From: Suilimivivens sp045586385
GTDB taxonomy: Bacteria; Bacillota; Clostridia; Lachnospirales; Lachnospiraceae
DNA: 64,000 nt
Assembly (NCBI GenBank): GCA_045586385.1
Contig: JAZNAE010000091.1
Location: 186,001-250,000, forward strand
Direction of reading: 5' to 3'
Shown here: piece after piece, positions 35,965 to 46,000 of the stretch
Layout of the letters: each line of letters begins with the position of its first letter
Position numbering within the stretch: position 1 is the first letter of the stretch
Made by a program: the position numbers and the translations under genes
The notes under the pieces: model-generated
Database searches by the model: none
What the model was told of the DNA's origin: nothing
The model's input: the letters and a program-made list of their open reading frames with translations, nothing else

Positions 35965-37173
35965 TTATGAAAGGCTGTCAAAGGTATCTCTGATCGCTTT
36001 AATAAATCCTTCACTGTTAAGCACGGTTACGTTCTCAAGAGAGGTAATCAGCGCAAGGTCTTTTGTCATCTTACCTTCTTCAATGGTCTGCAGGGTTGCT
36101 TTTTCCAATTTATCTGCAAAATCCATCAACTCTTTATTTCCATCCAGTTCACCACGCTTACGCAGTGCTCCTGTCCATGCAAAAATAGTTGCAACAGAGT
36201 TGGTTGAAGTTTCTTCTCCTTTTAAATGCTTGTAATAATGTCTCTGCACTGTTCCGTGTGCCGCTTCATACTCAAATACACCTGTAGGAGAAACCAGTAC
36301 AGAAGTCATCATTGCAAGAGAACCGAAGGCTGATGAAACCATGTCACTCATTACATCACCGTCATAGTTCTTACACGCCCAAATAAATCCGCCTTCTGCC
36401 TTCATCACACGGGCAACTGCATCATCAATCAATGTATAGAAATACTCAATGCCTGCAACTTCAAATTTTTCTTTATATTCTGTATCATAGATTTCCTGAA
36501 AAATATCCTTGAAATTATGGTCATATTTCTTGGAAATGGTATCTTTTGTGGCAAACCATAAATCCTGTTTTGTATCAAGGGCATAATTGAAGCATGCCTT
36601 TGCAAAACTGGTAATGGACTTGTCCGTATTATGTATTCCCTGAATAATACCGCTTCCTGTGAAATTATGGATTAATTCCCTGGTCTGTGTTCCGTCCTCT
36701 GCTGTAAATACAAGTTCTGCTTTTCCGGCTCCCGGTACCTTAATCTCCGTATTTTTATATACATCACCGTAAGCATGACGGGCAAGGGTAATGGGCTTCT
36801 TCCAATTCTTTACACAAGGTTCTATCCCTTTTACAATAATGGGAGCCCTAAATACGGTTCCGTCAAGTGCTGCACGGATTGTCCCATTGGGACTCTTCCA
36901 CATTTCTTTCAAGTTATACTCTGTCATTCTTGCCGCATTTGGTGTAATGGTTGCGCACTTAACTGCAACCCCGTATTTCTTTGTTGCTTCTGCACTGTCG
37001 ATAGTAACCTGATCATTGGTTTCGTTGCGGTACTCAAGACCAAGATCATAATATTCTGTCTTTAAATCAATATACGGCAGTAATAGCTCATCTTTAATCA
37101 TTTTCCAGAGAATTCTGGTCATTTCGTCTCCATCCATTTCAACAAGGGGAGTTGTCATCTTAATCTTTTCCAC
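35965..37173 (-). CDS. icd: NADP-dependent isocitrate dehydrogenase (eukaryote-like type II)
   Basis: The enzyme oxidises isocitrate to 2-oxoglutarate, giving NADPH. The 402-residue protein belongs to the homodimeric subfamily shared with eukaryotic IDH1/2: EMDGDEMTRILWKMIKDEL, SPNGTIRAALDGTVFR and EAAHGTVQRHYYKHLKGEET. The RHY after GTVQ matches the NADP-selective residues. The start is GTG 37173, with AAAGGAAT 8 nt upstream. It ends the operon begun by the Re-type citrate synthase, with the GntR regulator between them. The set feeds glutamate synthesis through a partial oxidative TCA branch; aconitase is not in the window. Confidence 0.95.
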   Translation of the reverse strand: MEKIKMTTPLVEMDGDEMTRILWKMIKDELLLPYIDLKTEYYDLGLEYRNETNDQVTIDSAEATKKYGVAVKCATITPNAARMTEYNLKEMWKSPNGTIRAALDGTVFRAPIIVKGIEPCVKNWKKPITLARHAYGDVYKNTEIKVPGAGKAELVFTAEDGTQTRELIHNFTGSGIIQGIHNTDKSITSFAKACFNYALDTKQDLWFATKDTISKKYDHNFKDIFQEIYDTEYKEKFEVAGIEYFYTLIDDAVARVMKAEGGFIWACKNYDGDVMSDMVSSAFGSLAMMTSVLVSPTGVFEYEAAHGTVQRHYYKHLKGEETSTNSVATIFAWTGALRKRGELDGNKELMDFADKLEKATLQTIEEGKMTKDLALITSLENVTVLNSEGFIKAIRDTFDSLS

Positions 37174-37191
37174 GGTAACTTATTCCTTTCA

Positions 37192-37875
37192 TTATTTATA
37201 GATATCGTATAATCCGTTCTTTACAATGTTATCAAACGCATTGTTCATATGCATATTGGCAAGACGCTCTGCTTCATCTGCATTTTTCGATTTAATAGCT
37301 TCCATAATCAGTTTATGTTCTTCGTTAGAAGCAATTCCACGCTCTTTTGTGGAAAGTGTTTTTCTTCTCACGCGCATAACATATTGATGAAAGTCTTCAA
37401 GTAAGTTCTGAAGCATTTTTGAATCACATGCTTCGTATAAAATATGATGAAATCTGGTATCTAACTCTGCCATCTGCTCCATATGTCCTTTCGCAGCATG
37501 GTAACTTGCCAGATACACATTTTCTTCCAGTTCCTCCAGTTGTTCATCAGTAATGTTTTCCGTCACAAGTCTGGCACACATTCCCTCTAAAGAAGAACGG
37601 ATCATATAAATATCCTTTACATCCTTAGCGGTAATACCTGTTACATAAGCCCCCTTGTTCGGCACAATCTGTATGAGCCCTTCCAACTCAAGCTGTCTGA
37701 ATGCTTCCCTGACCGGTGTTCTGCTAACCCCCAGCTCTTCACCGATTGCCACTTCCTTTAACTCTTCATGTTCTTTATACTTTCCGCTAAGAATATCCTC
37801 ACGAAGCCTGTTAAAAACCCTTCCCCGCAAGGAGTATTTATCGGTCACTTCATTTTTTACATCATAGTTTTTCAT
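37192..37875 (-). CDS. GntR-family regulator with FCD domain
   Basis: A 227-residue DNA-binding protein: N-terminal winged helix (about residues 10-80; LREDILSGKYKEHEELKEVA, SRTPVREAFRQLELEGLI) and a helical FCD ligand domain (about 90-215) with likely metal-binding residues in ELDTRFHHILYEA and EEHKLIMEAI. FCD regulators usually bind organic acids. It sits between the Re-citrate synthase gene and icd, and an ATTGTATACAAT palindrome overlaps the operon promoter, so it most likely controls this operon in response to a tricarboxylic or related acid. Confidence 0.9.
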   Translation of the reverse strand: MKNYDVKNEVTDKYSLRGRVFNRLREDILSGKYKEHEELKEVAIGEELGVSRTPVREAFRQLELEGLIQIVPNKGAYVTGITAKDVKDIYMIRSSLEGMCARLVTENITDEQLEELEENVYLASYHAAKGHMEQMAELDTRFHHILYEACDSKMLQNLLEDFHQYVMRVRRKTLSTKERGIASNEEHKLIMEAIKSKNADEAERLANMHMNNAFDNIVKNGLYDIYK

Positions 37876-37918
37876 GATTCACTTGCCGACCCTTTCTCCA
37901 AAACGTCGTTTTCCTATC

Positions 37919-39331
37919 TTAACCGATTGTTGTATTTAAGATTTTACATACAATTGCAATCTGCTCAATCAACTCTGCATCGGTAATAACAGTTACACGT
38001 CCTTCTTCATACTGTTTATCAACCCACTTCTTAACTTCTGCAACAACAGGGCTGGTCTTGTCTAACTGTTTTTCATCTTTTAAACGGAAATAAGTATTAA
38101 TCCAGTGTGCGATACCTGCAAGTCCGGATGTATTACTTACCGCGCATAAAACAGGTCTGTTTAAGAATTTTTCTGTATCAAAAATATTATAGATCTCTTC
38201 ATTTTTCAGTAAACCGTCTGCATGAATACCTGCTCTTGTCACGTTGAAATTCTTTCCCACAAAAGGTGTCCTGTCAGGAATATGATAACCAATTTCTCTC
38301 TCATAATATTCAGCCAGTTCTGTAATTACAGTAGTATCCATACCGTTCAAATCACCCTTTAGCTGTGCATATTCAAACACCATTGCTTCAAGAGGCGTAT
38401 TACCTGTTCTCTCCCCGATACCGAATAAGGAAGTATTGATACCGGAACAACCATACAGCCACGCTGTTGTGGAATTAACAACTGCTTTATAGAAATCATT
38501 ATGTCCATGCCATTCAATGAGTTCATGGGGCACACCTGCATGGGTATGAAGTGCATAAATAATCCCCTGTACACTTCTGGGGATAACCGCACCGGGATAA
38601 TTCACACCATATCCCATGGTATCGCAGGCTCTGACTTTAATCGGAATTTTATATTCATCCATCAACTTCATCAGTTCAAGACAGAAAGGAACTACATAGC
38701 CGTAAATATCAGCTCTTGTAATATCTTCCAAGTGACATCTTACACTGATGCCTTCATTTAAACATTCTTTTACAACGCTTAAATAATGCTCCATAGCCTG
38801 TCTTCTTGTCATCTTAAGTTTCAGGAAAATATGATAGTCGGAACAACTTACCAAAATACCGGTTTCCTTCATTCCGATTTCTTTTACCAGTTTAAAATCT
38901 TCTTTGCTTGCACGGATCCAACTGGTTACCTCAGGGAACTGATATCCTCTTTCCATACATTTATAAACAGCATCCCTGTCTTTCTTGCTGTAAAGAAAAA
39001 ATTCGCTGGCACGGATCATACCGTTTGGACCGCCAAGTCTGTGAAGATAATCATAAATCTTCACAATCTGCTCTGTGGTATAAGGTGCTCTTGACTGCTG
39101 ACCATCTCTAAATGTGGTATCTGTAATCCAGATATCCTTCGGCATATTATGAGGTACAATTCTATCATTAAAAGGTATCTTCGGCACTTCCGAATAGGGG
39201 AACATGTTTCTGAATACATTAGGCTTTTCTACGTCATCCAAAATATACATATGTTCTTCTATTTCTAAAAGATTATTTTTCGCATTCAGTGTTACCGGTC
39301 TTTCTTCAAAAATATTATTCCCTTGGACCAT
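37919..39331 (-). CDS. Re-type citrate synthase homologue (isopropylmalate/homocitrate synthase family)
   Basis: A 470-residue acyl-CoA carboxylate lyase of the HMGL/isopropylmalate synthase fold, with DTTFRDGQQ (residues 71-79) and metal or substrate histidines in ALHTHAGVPH and EWHGHNDFYKA. Length and the segment GGPNGMIRASEFFLYSKKDR set it apart from LeuA (no C-terminal regulatory domain) and match the Re-citrate synthase of Clostridium kluyveri as I remember it. It would condense acetyl-CoA and oxaloacetate with reverse stereochemistry. Location upstream of icd supports citrate rather than leucine synthesis; no leu genes are nearby. Start ATG 39331 has AGGAGG 8 nt upstream; the frame upstream is 5' leader. 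Homocitrate synthase activity is an alternative. Confidence 0.78.
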   Translation of the reverse strand: MVQGNNIFEERPVTLNAKNNLLEIEEHMYILDDVEKPNVFRNMFPYSEVPKIPFNDRIVPHNMPKDIWITDTTFRDGQQSRAPYTTEQIVKIYDYLHRLGGPNGMIRASEFFLYSKKDRDAVYKCMERGYQFPEVTSWIRASKEDFKLVKEIGMKETGILVSCSDYHIFLKLKMTRRQAMEHYLSVVKECLNEGISVRCHLEDITRADIYGYVVPFCLELMKLMDEYKIPIKVRACDTMGYGVNYPGAVIPRSVQGIIYALHTHAGVPHELIEWHGHNDFYKAVVNSTTAWLYGCSGINTSLFGIGERTGNTPLEAMVFEYAQLKGDLNGMDTTVITELAEYYEREIGYHIPDRTPFVGKNFNVTRAGIHADGLLKNEEIYNIFDTEKFLNRPVLCAVSNTSGLAGIAHWINTYFRLKDEKQLDKTSPVVAEVKKWVDKQYEEGRVTVITDAELIEQIAIVCKILNTTIG

Positions 39332-39371
39332 CTTATATTCCTCCTGTACATCCAAATCGTCTTTCTGTATA

Positions 39372-39383
39372 ATTGTATACAAT
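39372..39383. promoter_or_regulatory. Palindromic operator over the -10 box
   Basis: ATTGTATACAAT is a perfect 12-bp palindrome overlapping the -10 hexamer of the operon promoter. FCD-type GntR regulators typically bind short palindromes with a GTATAC-like core, and such a regulator is encoded in this operon. Binding here would block RNA polymerase, so repression is the simplest model. Confidence 0.7.
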
Positions 39384-39400
39384 CATCCATATTATGTCAA
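39372..39400 (-). promoter_or_regulatory. Strong sigma-A promoter of the Re-CS/gntR/icd operon
   Basis: On the minus strand a perfect TTGACA (39395-39400) and TACAAT (39372-39377) are 17 bp apart. The -35 hexamer is also the last two codons (Leu-Thr) of the upstream peptidase gene. Transcription would start near 39365, about 35 bp before the ATG. Confidence 0.85.
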
Positions 39401-40303
39401 TAAGGAATTTATCTGCAACATACCAAACCCCTGTTTATTCCAAGGTTCTTTTAAATCTTTTGCCGTATATTGTAGTTTTCTCTTTACCTGCTCGTTCGTA
39501 TACCACGGGAATTTTTGTAACAGAAGTGCCACTGCTCCGGATACGACAGGGGTGGCCATAGATGTGCCGCTTTTGGCTACATAAGGATTTATATAATCTT
39601 TTCTATTTATTTTAAAAAAAGCATTGCAGGAAATAATGTCCGTCCCCGGTGCCACAAGATCCGGTTTTTTCATTTCATACAAGCTTGGACCTCTTCCCGA
39701 GTAATTTTCACACAAATTTTTCTTATTTCCAAAATATCCGCCTTCATGACAGCCTACCGTTATTACCTTTTTCTGTGCTCCGATGGGCGATAGACTCATA
39801 GGCTTCGGTCCTGAATTTCCTGCCGCGCAGACAACAACCAGTCCACTCTCCCATGCCTCGTCCACTTTGGCAAGTAGTCTTCTCATTCTCTGGGGATCAC
39901 TACACTCCCCCATGCCGATAGAAATGTTTAATATCCGGATATTATAAACTACTCTGTTTTCCAGTATCCAGTCAATTCCATCTATCATATTTTCAATCAT
40001 ACCGTCACCCTTGCTATCTAATACCTTACCTACAACAAGAGTCCCGTAAGGGTTAATTCCCGCGTATTTTCCATTGGAAACTTTCCCACTTCCGCACATG
40101 CATCCTGCAACATGTGTCCCATGTCCGCTGTCATCATAAATTTCTGTCTTTTTATTTACAAAATCTTTAAATGCAATAATTCTATTATCAAAATCGGGAT
40201 GCTTTGCTATTCCTGTATCAAGCATCGCGATTGTCACTGCTTCTTTTCCGCAAGTCTTTAAAATCTCTTTCGTACAGCCCACTTGATTTCTGACACGAAA
40301 CAT
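39392..40303 (-). CDS. Subtilisin-like S8 serine peptidase, probably intracellular
   Basis: A 303-residue subtilase with the full catalytic set: Asp29 (AMLDTGIAKHPDF), His61 (DDSGHGTHVAGC), oxyanion Asn163 (CAAGNSGP) and Ser248 (SGTSMATPVVSGA). No signal peptide and only a very short N-terminal extension (about 20 residues), so it resembles intracellular subtilisins rather than secreted ones. It lies after the terminator of the surface-protein operon and overlaps, by its last codons, the promoter of the citrate synthase operon. Substrate unknown. Confidence 0.92.
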   Translation of the reverse strand: MFRVRNQVGCTKEILKTCGKEAVTIAMLDTGIAKHPDFDNRIIAFKDFVNKKTEIYDDSGHGTHVAGCMCGSGKVSNGKYAGINPYGTLVVGKVLDSKGDGMIENMIDGIDWILENRVVYNIRILNISIGMGECSDPQRMRRLLAKVDEAWESGLVVVCAAGNSGPKPMSLSPIGAQKKVITVGCHEGGYFGNKKNLCENYSGRGPSLYEMKKPDLVAPGTDIISCNAFFKINRKDYINPYVAKSGTSMATPVVSGAVALLLQKFPWYTNEQVKRKLQYTAKDLKEPWNKQGFGMLQINSLLT

Positions 40304-40347
40304 AAAACACTCCCGGCTTTTTGATTATCATATGCCGGGAGTGTTTT
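40304..40347 (-). terminator. Terminator of the srtB-LRR operon
   Basis: A perfect 14-bp inverted repeat (AAAACACTCCCGGC / GCCGGGAGTGTTTT) with a 16-nt loop lies between the second LRR gene and the peptidase gene; A- and T-rich flanks make it usable in both directions. Confidence 0.85.
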
Positions 40348-40356
40348 TTTGTTTCT

Positions 40357-43056
40357 TTATTTTATTTTTCTCTTATTTCTTCCAAAACTATAAAAAAACA
40401 TTGCAATTGCTGCTGCGAAAAGTCCGATTGCCAGCACCCACTTTGGATGAACGAAATCTCCGGTATCCGGTGTTATATCTTTATTTTCTGATGCACCGAC
40501 ATAAATACTTCCATCACTTAAAATCATCTGCCTGTTTGTGCCCTCATTTTTATAAATACCATAAGGTGAAAAATGGCTGGTAGTAAACTGGATATAATCT
40601 CCGTCTTCCAAGTTAACAATCTGAAAATCTACAGATTCAAGCTGTCCGTCCGCATCCAGCGTTACCATATGTAAACCATCCGCACTGCCTGCAGGCTTTG
40701 GTATTAAGACTGTAATATACTGCTTACCAAGCTTTGTTATGGGAATTTCGCCACCACCTTCATATAATTCAATATCAAATCCGTATAATGCATTAGGTCT
40801 GCTTCCGCCGTATAATTCTGCGTAGCTTTGAGCAATCTTATCTGCCGCTTCATCGGAGTCTTTAATCGTAAGTACATATGCACCACTATTTCCGGGAAGG
40901 GTAGCCATTATATTTTCTTTGTCTGAAGAAATCACTTCACTGTCTATGACAACTGTAACTCCGCTTTGCGCTTTTGCCTGCACACCTTGTGTTAAGTCCA
41001 TTAATGTAATGCCAAAGTCATCGCAAACAATTCCTTTGAAACCATAAGTATCTTTATCTAAAACACATCCTTCACTGAACGATGCCGATGTGGGAACAAT
41101 TGCCCGCTTACACTCTCCGAAAACATAGGTCCTGGCTTCTGTGTTTGACAATCTGCCTGACTCATCTCCCATCACAAGTTTTGGAATTACATTCCCTTCA
41201 AATACAACCGTATCTGTACCGCCTTCAATATCATACGCTGCCAGACCAATTTCCTGCATGGATGCCGGAATCACTACTTGCGACAACGGACATCCCTGAA
41301 ATGCCCTGTCTTCTACTTTTATCAGTTGATTTCCACCATTTATTGTCTTTAAATTCTTACATCCACAGAAAGCTGCCTCTCCGATTACGGTAACAGAATC
41401 GGGTATGTTTACTGCCGTAATTCCCATATGATCCTTAAATACTTCCGCCCCAATCTGCTTCACACCTTCGGGAATTGTGACTACACTGTCTGAACCACTG
41501 TATGCTAAGAGAATACCATCACCCACAATCACAAAGGTATTACTCTGCAACTGGCGCATAAGCCATGGTGTATTATTAAAAGCATTTGCTTCTATTGTCT
41601 TTACCCCGTCGGGAATTGTGACATCGGATAACGAATCACAATGATAAAATGCCGCATATCCGATTTTTTCTACATTTTCCGGAATATCTATCGCATGAAG
41701 ACCGGTTCTTGCAAAGGCAAAATCGCCAATTTCTTTCATTCCTTCTTCTATCTCATATTCCGTAAGTTCCTCATCCTGATAATATGCCTGTGTGGCAATC
41801 TTATCATTTATAATGGTATACTTCGGGAAATCTTTTCCTTTTTCAGCACTTTCTGAAAGAATATTGTCGATTGTACTGTTACCACCGTTTCCATTTTCTG
41901 ATGAGGTACCGGTTTGATTTGTATTTACACCGCTTGCCACAGACATACTTCCGTTGTCTATGAAAATAACTGCTCTTCCTGCCACAATACTTGACTGACC
42001 AAGCAATCTTTCACTACTGTAGCTTCCCGTAACGGTATTGGTGGATATGGGTGTCTGCGTAGGCTCCGGATTATCCTCTTCTTCTGTATCGTCCTCTTCT
42101 TTAGAATCCTGTACTGTGTCAGCATTATCAGAAGAAAGCACCTCTGAATCAAGCACATCCTGATATTCCACATCTTCTACTTCAGATGCCTTTCTGGATG
42201 CCGCAAACTCAGCCGCATAGGTCCCCGGCGTTGCTTCAAACTCTACCTGCGAACAGCCGTCAAAGGCGGTATCATGGATCATCGTAATGGAATCCGGCAG
42301 ATTTACCTTCTGCAGATTCACACAATCCTCAAAAGCTTTTACTTCAATTGTGTGTACAGCAAGGGGAATTGTCACTTCTTTTAATTTCATACAATTGGAA
42401 AACGCATATGCTGATATATTTTTAAGTGCACTGTCAATTTTCACATGCTCAAGGTAGGGATTTCCCCAAAATGCATATGCCGTAATTTCTTCCACTGTAG
42501 CCGGCAGATTAAACACGGGCTTCTCATAATTCGGCAAAAGCGCATAAATAACGGTTTGTTCATCATCGTAAAGAACGCCGTCACTGTACAGCAGATAGGT
42601 ATTATCTTTTGATACAGTAAGCTGCGAAAGATTACTGTCACCCGCAAACACACCGCTTCCTATATTTTTTACATTTGCGCCAAGGGATACATTATGTAAC
42701 GCAGGATTATTGCTAAATGCCGCTGTTTCAATATCCGTAACTGTATCACCCACTTCAATGGTCCGTAAATTATCACACTCTGCAAAAGCACGGTATCCGA
42801 TTTTTTCCACATCGCCGCCTACGGTGACCTTAATCAGGTTATCGTTTCCGGAAAATGCATCTTCTCCAATTTCTTTGATACCATCAGGAATAGACACGAC
42901 TTCTGCCGTGCCTGCATATTTTAATAATTTAGTTCCGTCCATTTGAAAATCAGATGTAGCGCTTACTGCTTCTACATCTGATACAGGTACCTGAGTGACT
43001 GCTACTGCCGCAGCAAGCAGCAGCGCACTCAAGCACTTGGCTATTCTTTTATTCAT
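40357..43056 (-). CDS. BspA-type leucine-rich-repeat surface protein with TPDTG sorting signal
   Basis: An 899-residue secreted protein. A signal peptide covers about residues 1-30 (KCLSALLLAAAVAVTQVPVS). Two blocks of BspA-like LRR_5 repeats follow (about 45-280 and 435-640; units such as IPDGIKEIGEDAFSGNDNL), joined by an acidic, Thr/Ser-rich linker. The C-terminus has TPDTGD (near residue 860), a hydrophobic stretch (WVLAIGLFAAAIAMFFYSF) and a basic tail (GRNKRKIK): a cell-wall sorting signal. The motif fits the (S/N/P/T)PxTG type used by clostridial class B sortases. It lies 8 bp after the larger LRR gene, in the operon opened by srtB. A role in adhesion or surface display is inferred. 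Confidence 0.88.
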   Translation of the reverse strand: MNKRIAKCLSALLLAAAVAVTQVPVSDVEAVSATSDFQMDGTKLLKYAGTAEVVSIPDGIKEIGEDAFSGNDNLIKVTVGGDVEKIGYRAFAECDNLRTIEVGDTVTDIETAAFSNNPALHNVSLGANVKNIGSGVFAGDSNLSQLTVSKDNTYLLYSDGVLYDDEQTVIYALLPNYEKPVFNLPATVEEITAYAFWGNPYLEHVKIDSALKNISAYAFSNCMKLKEVTIPLAVHTIEVKAFEDCVNLQKVNLPDSITMIHDTAFDGCSQVEFEATPGTYAAEFAASRKASEVEDVEYQDVLDSEVLSSDNADTVQDSKEEDDTEEEDNPEPTQTPISTNTVTGSYSSERLLGQSSIVAGRAVIFIDNGSMSVASGVNTNQTGTSSENGNGGNSTIDNILSESAEKGKDFPKYTIINDKIATQAYYQDEELTEYEIEEGMKEIGDFAFARTGLHAIDIPENVEKIGYAAFYHCDSLSDVTIPDGVKTIEANAFNNTPWLMRQLQSNTFVIVGDGILLAYSGSDSVVTIPEGVKQIGAEVFKDHMGITAVNIPDSVTVIGEAAFCGCKNLKTINGGNQLIKVEDRAFQGCPLSQVVIPASMQEIGLAAYDIEGGTDTVVFEGNVIPKLVMGDESGRLSNTEARTYVFGECKRAIVPTSASFSEGCVLDKDTYGFKGIVCDDFGITLMDLTQGVQAKAQSGVTVVIDSEVISSDKENIMATLPGNSGAYVLTIKDSDEAADKIAQSYAELYGGSRPNALYGFDIELYEGGGEIPITKLGKQYITVLIPKPAGSADGLHMVTLDADGQLESVDFQIVNLEDGDYIQFTTSHFSPYGIYKNEGTNRQMILSDGSIYVGASENKDITPDTGDFVHPKWVLAIGLFAAAIAMFFYSFGRNKRKIK

Positions 43057-43064
43057 AGGGTCTC

Positions 43065-46000
43065 CTATGCTGTTTTAGCAGGCATACCTGCTTTATCCCG
43101 TTTAAAGAACAAAATCAGTGAAATACATGCCATACCGATAGACAAGAACCACTTCGGATGAATGGGATCCCCTGTCTTAGGCGTCGTATCAATTGTTGCC
43201 GCAGTAAGGTTTGCCGTATCCACATAAATTACATAAGGTGAGAAATGGGATGCCGTAAAGTTCACGCAAGGCACACCGTCAACTGTTGTAAATCTGGTGT
43301 TCAAATCTTCCAGCACACCGCCGGATACAGCTGCCACCTTATTATTACCCGCATACTGGATAAAGTCATCCGGAATGGGTAAGGTCAGATTTACGGAAAT
43401 ACCTGATGTATCTGCGATCTTAGTTCTTCCGGTAGAATCATATAAACTGATGTCAACCGGCCAATATTTGATTCTGCTGATATCACCAAATCTGGTCTGC
43501 AGAGCAGTTACCACTGCATTTGTCGCATTCTGATCTTCAGTAACTTTTACGATAAAGTTATCGGTTGCACCGCTTACCGTCGCACCTGCCAGTCCTGTAT
43601 TGGAAATACCCGGTTTGGTAATCTGTACGGAAGAACCATTATTATTGGTTGTTCCCGAACTTGAACTGCTACCGCCGCTTGTACCTGCGCTTGACGAACC
43701 GCCTGCTGTGCTGCCACCGCCAACCTTATAGGTAGCCGTAACTGCCACATTGGTAGCCGGCATGGTAAATGTTGTAGAGGATGCTAAGTTATTAGCAAAT
43801 CCTACTCCCGCAGTAGAGGTCGTCCACTTGTCAAAGCTCTGTCCCTCTCCTCTAAAGTACGCATTGATTGCTACGATATCGCCTGCTGCATAGCTTCCGC
43901 TACCGCTACCACCGGATACGGAAACCGTGTATTTTTTAACGGAAGGTGTTGGCGTGGCTTTTGCATCTTTGTCTTTATCTTTATCGTCATCATCATCTTC
44001 CTTGCCGTCTCCGTCTTTGTCCTTAGAAGCGTCATATTTTTCATAACTAGCAACAATATTTAAGTCTTTTTCTACATTAGAGAACGTAGCAGGTACCCAA
44101 CCTACAAACTTATATCCATTCCTTGTAGGCGATTTAGGTTCTACAGCGGACTCTCCGTGATTTACCGACTGCTGACTTAATATGGTAGTTCCGTCATAAT
44201 CATAGAAAGTAACCGTATGTCTGCTTGAATCACCGGAATTATCAATGTACATTGCCACAATTACTCTGTCTTCTGTTACATTATTCCAGTCCATAGACCA
44301 TTTATCAAAGGTATAACCTTCTCTTACAGGGTCAGCCGGAACTGTTGCACTTCTGCCTTCTTCGACGAACTGCACTTCTCCGATTAACGAACCATCATAG
44401 TCTCTGAATTCAACCTTGTATGTATTGGCACCGAATACAGGGTATACATCCGTATCTCTGGAAATATTGGTGTAATCTGTCCATCTGGTAAACGGATGAC
44501 CTTCATGGGAAGGTGTGGTGGTAGGTGGTACTGCATCTTCACCATCTTTCACTTTCACTTTATGGAATATCTCTTTGGTACTTGTATCCGGATAATTCGG
44601 ATAATCCCAGAAGTAAACAGTATGTTCTAAATAAACACGTCCATATTCCGGATTAATATACCAATATTCCTGTGCATATCTGTCAGCAGTTGTTCCTTCC
44701 ACACACTCAAAAATGATGGTATGCTGTCCTGTATTGCCCGGATCCTTTTCTCTATCACTTGGCTGTGTAACCCAGTTACCATACATAAATGCATCCTGTG
44801 CAATATAGGATTGTGTACCCGGAATTGTAATTAATCTAACCTTACTATCTGAAAAAGCATCTGATTCAATTGACTTTACAGAATCCGGTAATACTACTGA
44901 ATTCAAAGTATCTGTTTCTGCGAAACAACCTTCCGGTACCACGCTTATTGATGTAGTAGATAAATCAATTTTTCCTATTTCATCACAATCAGCAAATGCC
45001 TCTTCCTTTATAGATGTCACATTTACAAGTTCTTCGGGTCCAACAGAGAAAGAACCAATCTGCTTTCCTCGGCTTTCCAAACATTCTACTATTTCTATAC
45101 CATTTCCTGTATTTCTGTATAAAACACCATTTGTATATACAAAATCCGAATCAAGACAAGTAATATTTGTTAACAACTCGCATCCTCTAAACGGACGTCT
45201 TCCCGTATCGGTAAGGTTTGTTCCCAGTGTTACTGTCTGGAGCTGCATAGTCGTAGGATTTCCCGATGAAGGTGTAAAGTCATCATCATCATCTAATCCA
45301 TCAAATGCATACTCATCAATATAAGTAGCTCCTATAATAGAAGCTTCTTCTAATGAAGTACAATTTTTAAACGAATATGGTTCTATTTCGTTTACACCAT
45401 TTAATATAATCCTTTGGATGTCGGTATCAGGTATTGATTTATTTAACGTTTCACTACCTGCTTCCGCATAATTATTTACTTTATCCCAAGTAGCACTGCC
45501 GTCAATATCGGCATTTCCGTCTTTATCAACTTTTTCTCCATCTGCATCAACTACATAGCCGGAAAACAAACCAGGTTTTATACTATCAACACTGGATGGA
45601 ACAACCACATTTAATGTAGAATTTACAATCGCCATTTCATTTTCTGTGGGTTGTTTCATATTTTTCTTTTCTTCATCTGTTGCCTGATAGTATTTTGTTG
45701 CTTTAGTCACCATAGAACAATACAAATCATAATTACCTAACTGTTTACCTGTGTTAGGATCTTTACTATCTATTACATACGGTAAACTTAAAACCCATTT
45801 TTTTGCACTGGCCTCATCCTTAATCATTGCATATCTAGGATAACCTATCAGTTGAGCTTCTCCTGTATTCGAGATAGGATCATAATGATATTGTACTTCA
45901 AGATTGGTTGGCCACCCACTATGACATGTAATCCATACTTTTTCTTGATTTGCATTATTAATATTGCTTATGCCATTCATTGCATAAATAAACGGAACCG

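Noticed and set aside
43960..44040. Asp/Lys low-complexity stretch in the large LRR gene as a frameshift or assembly error
   Set aside because: The frame runs cleanly through to a proper sorting signal; such linkers are common in surface proteins.
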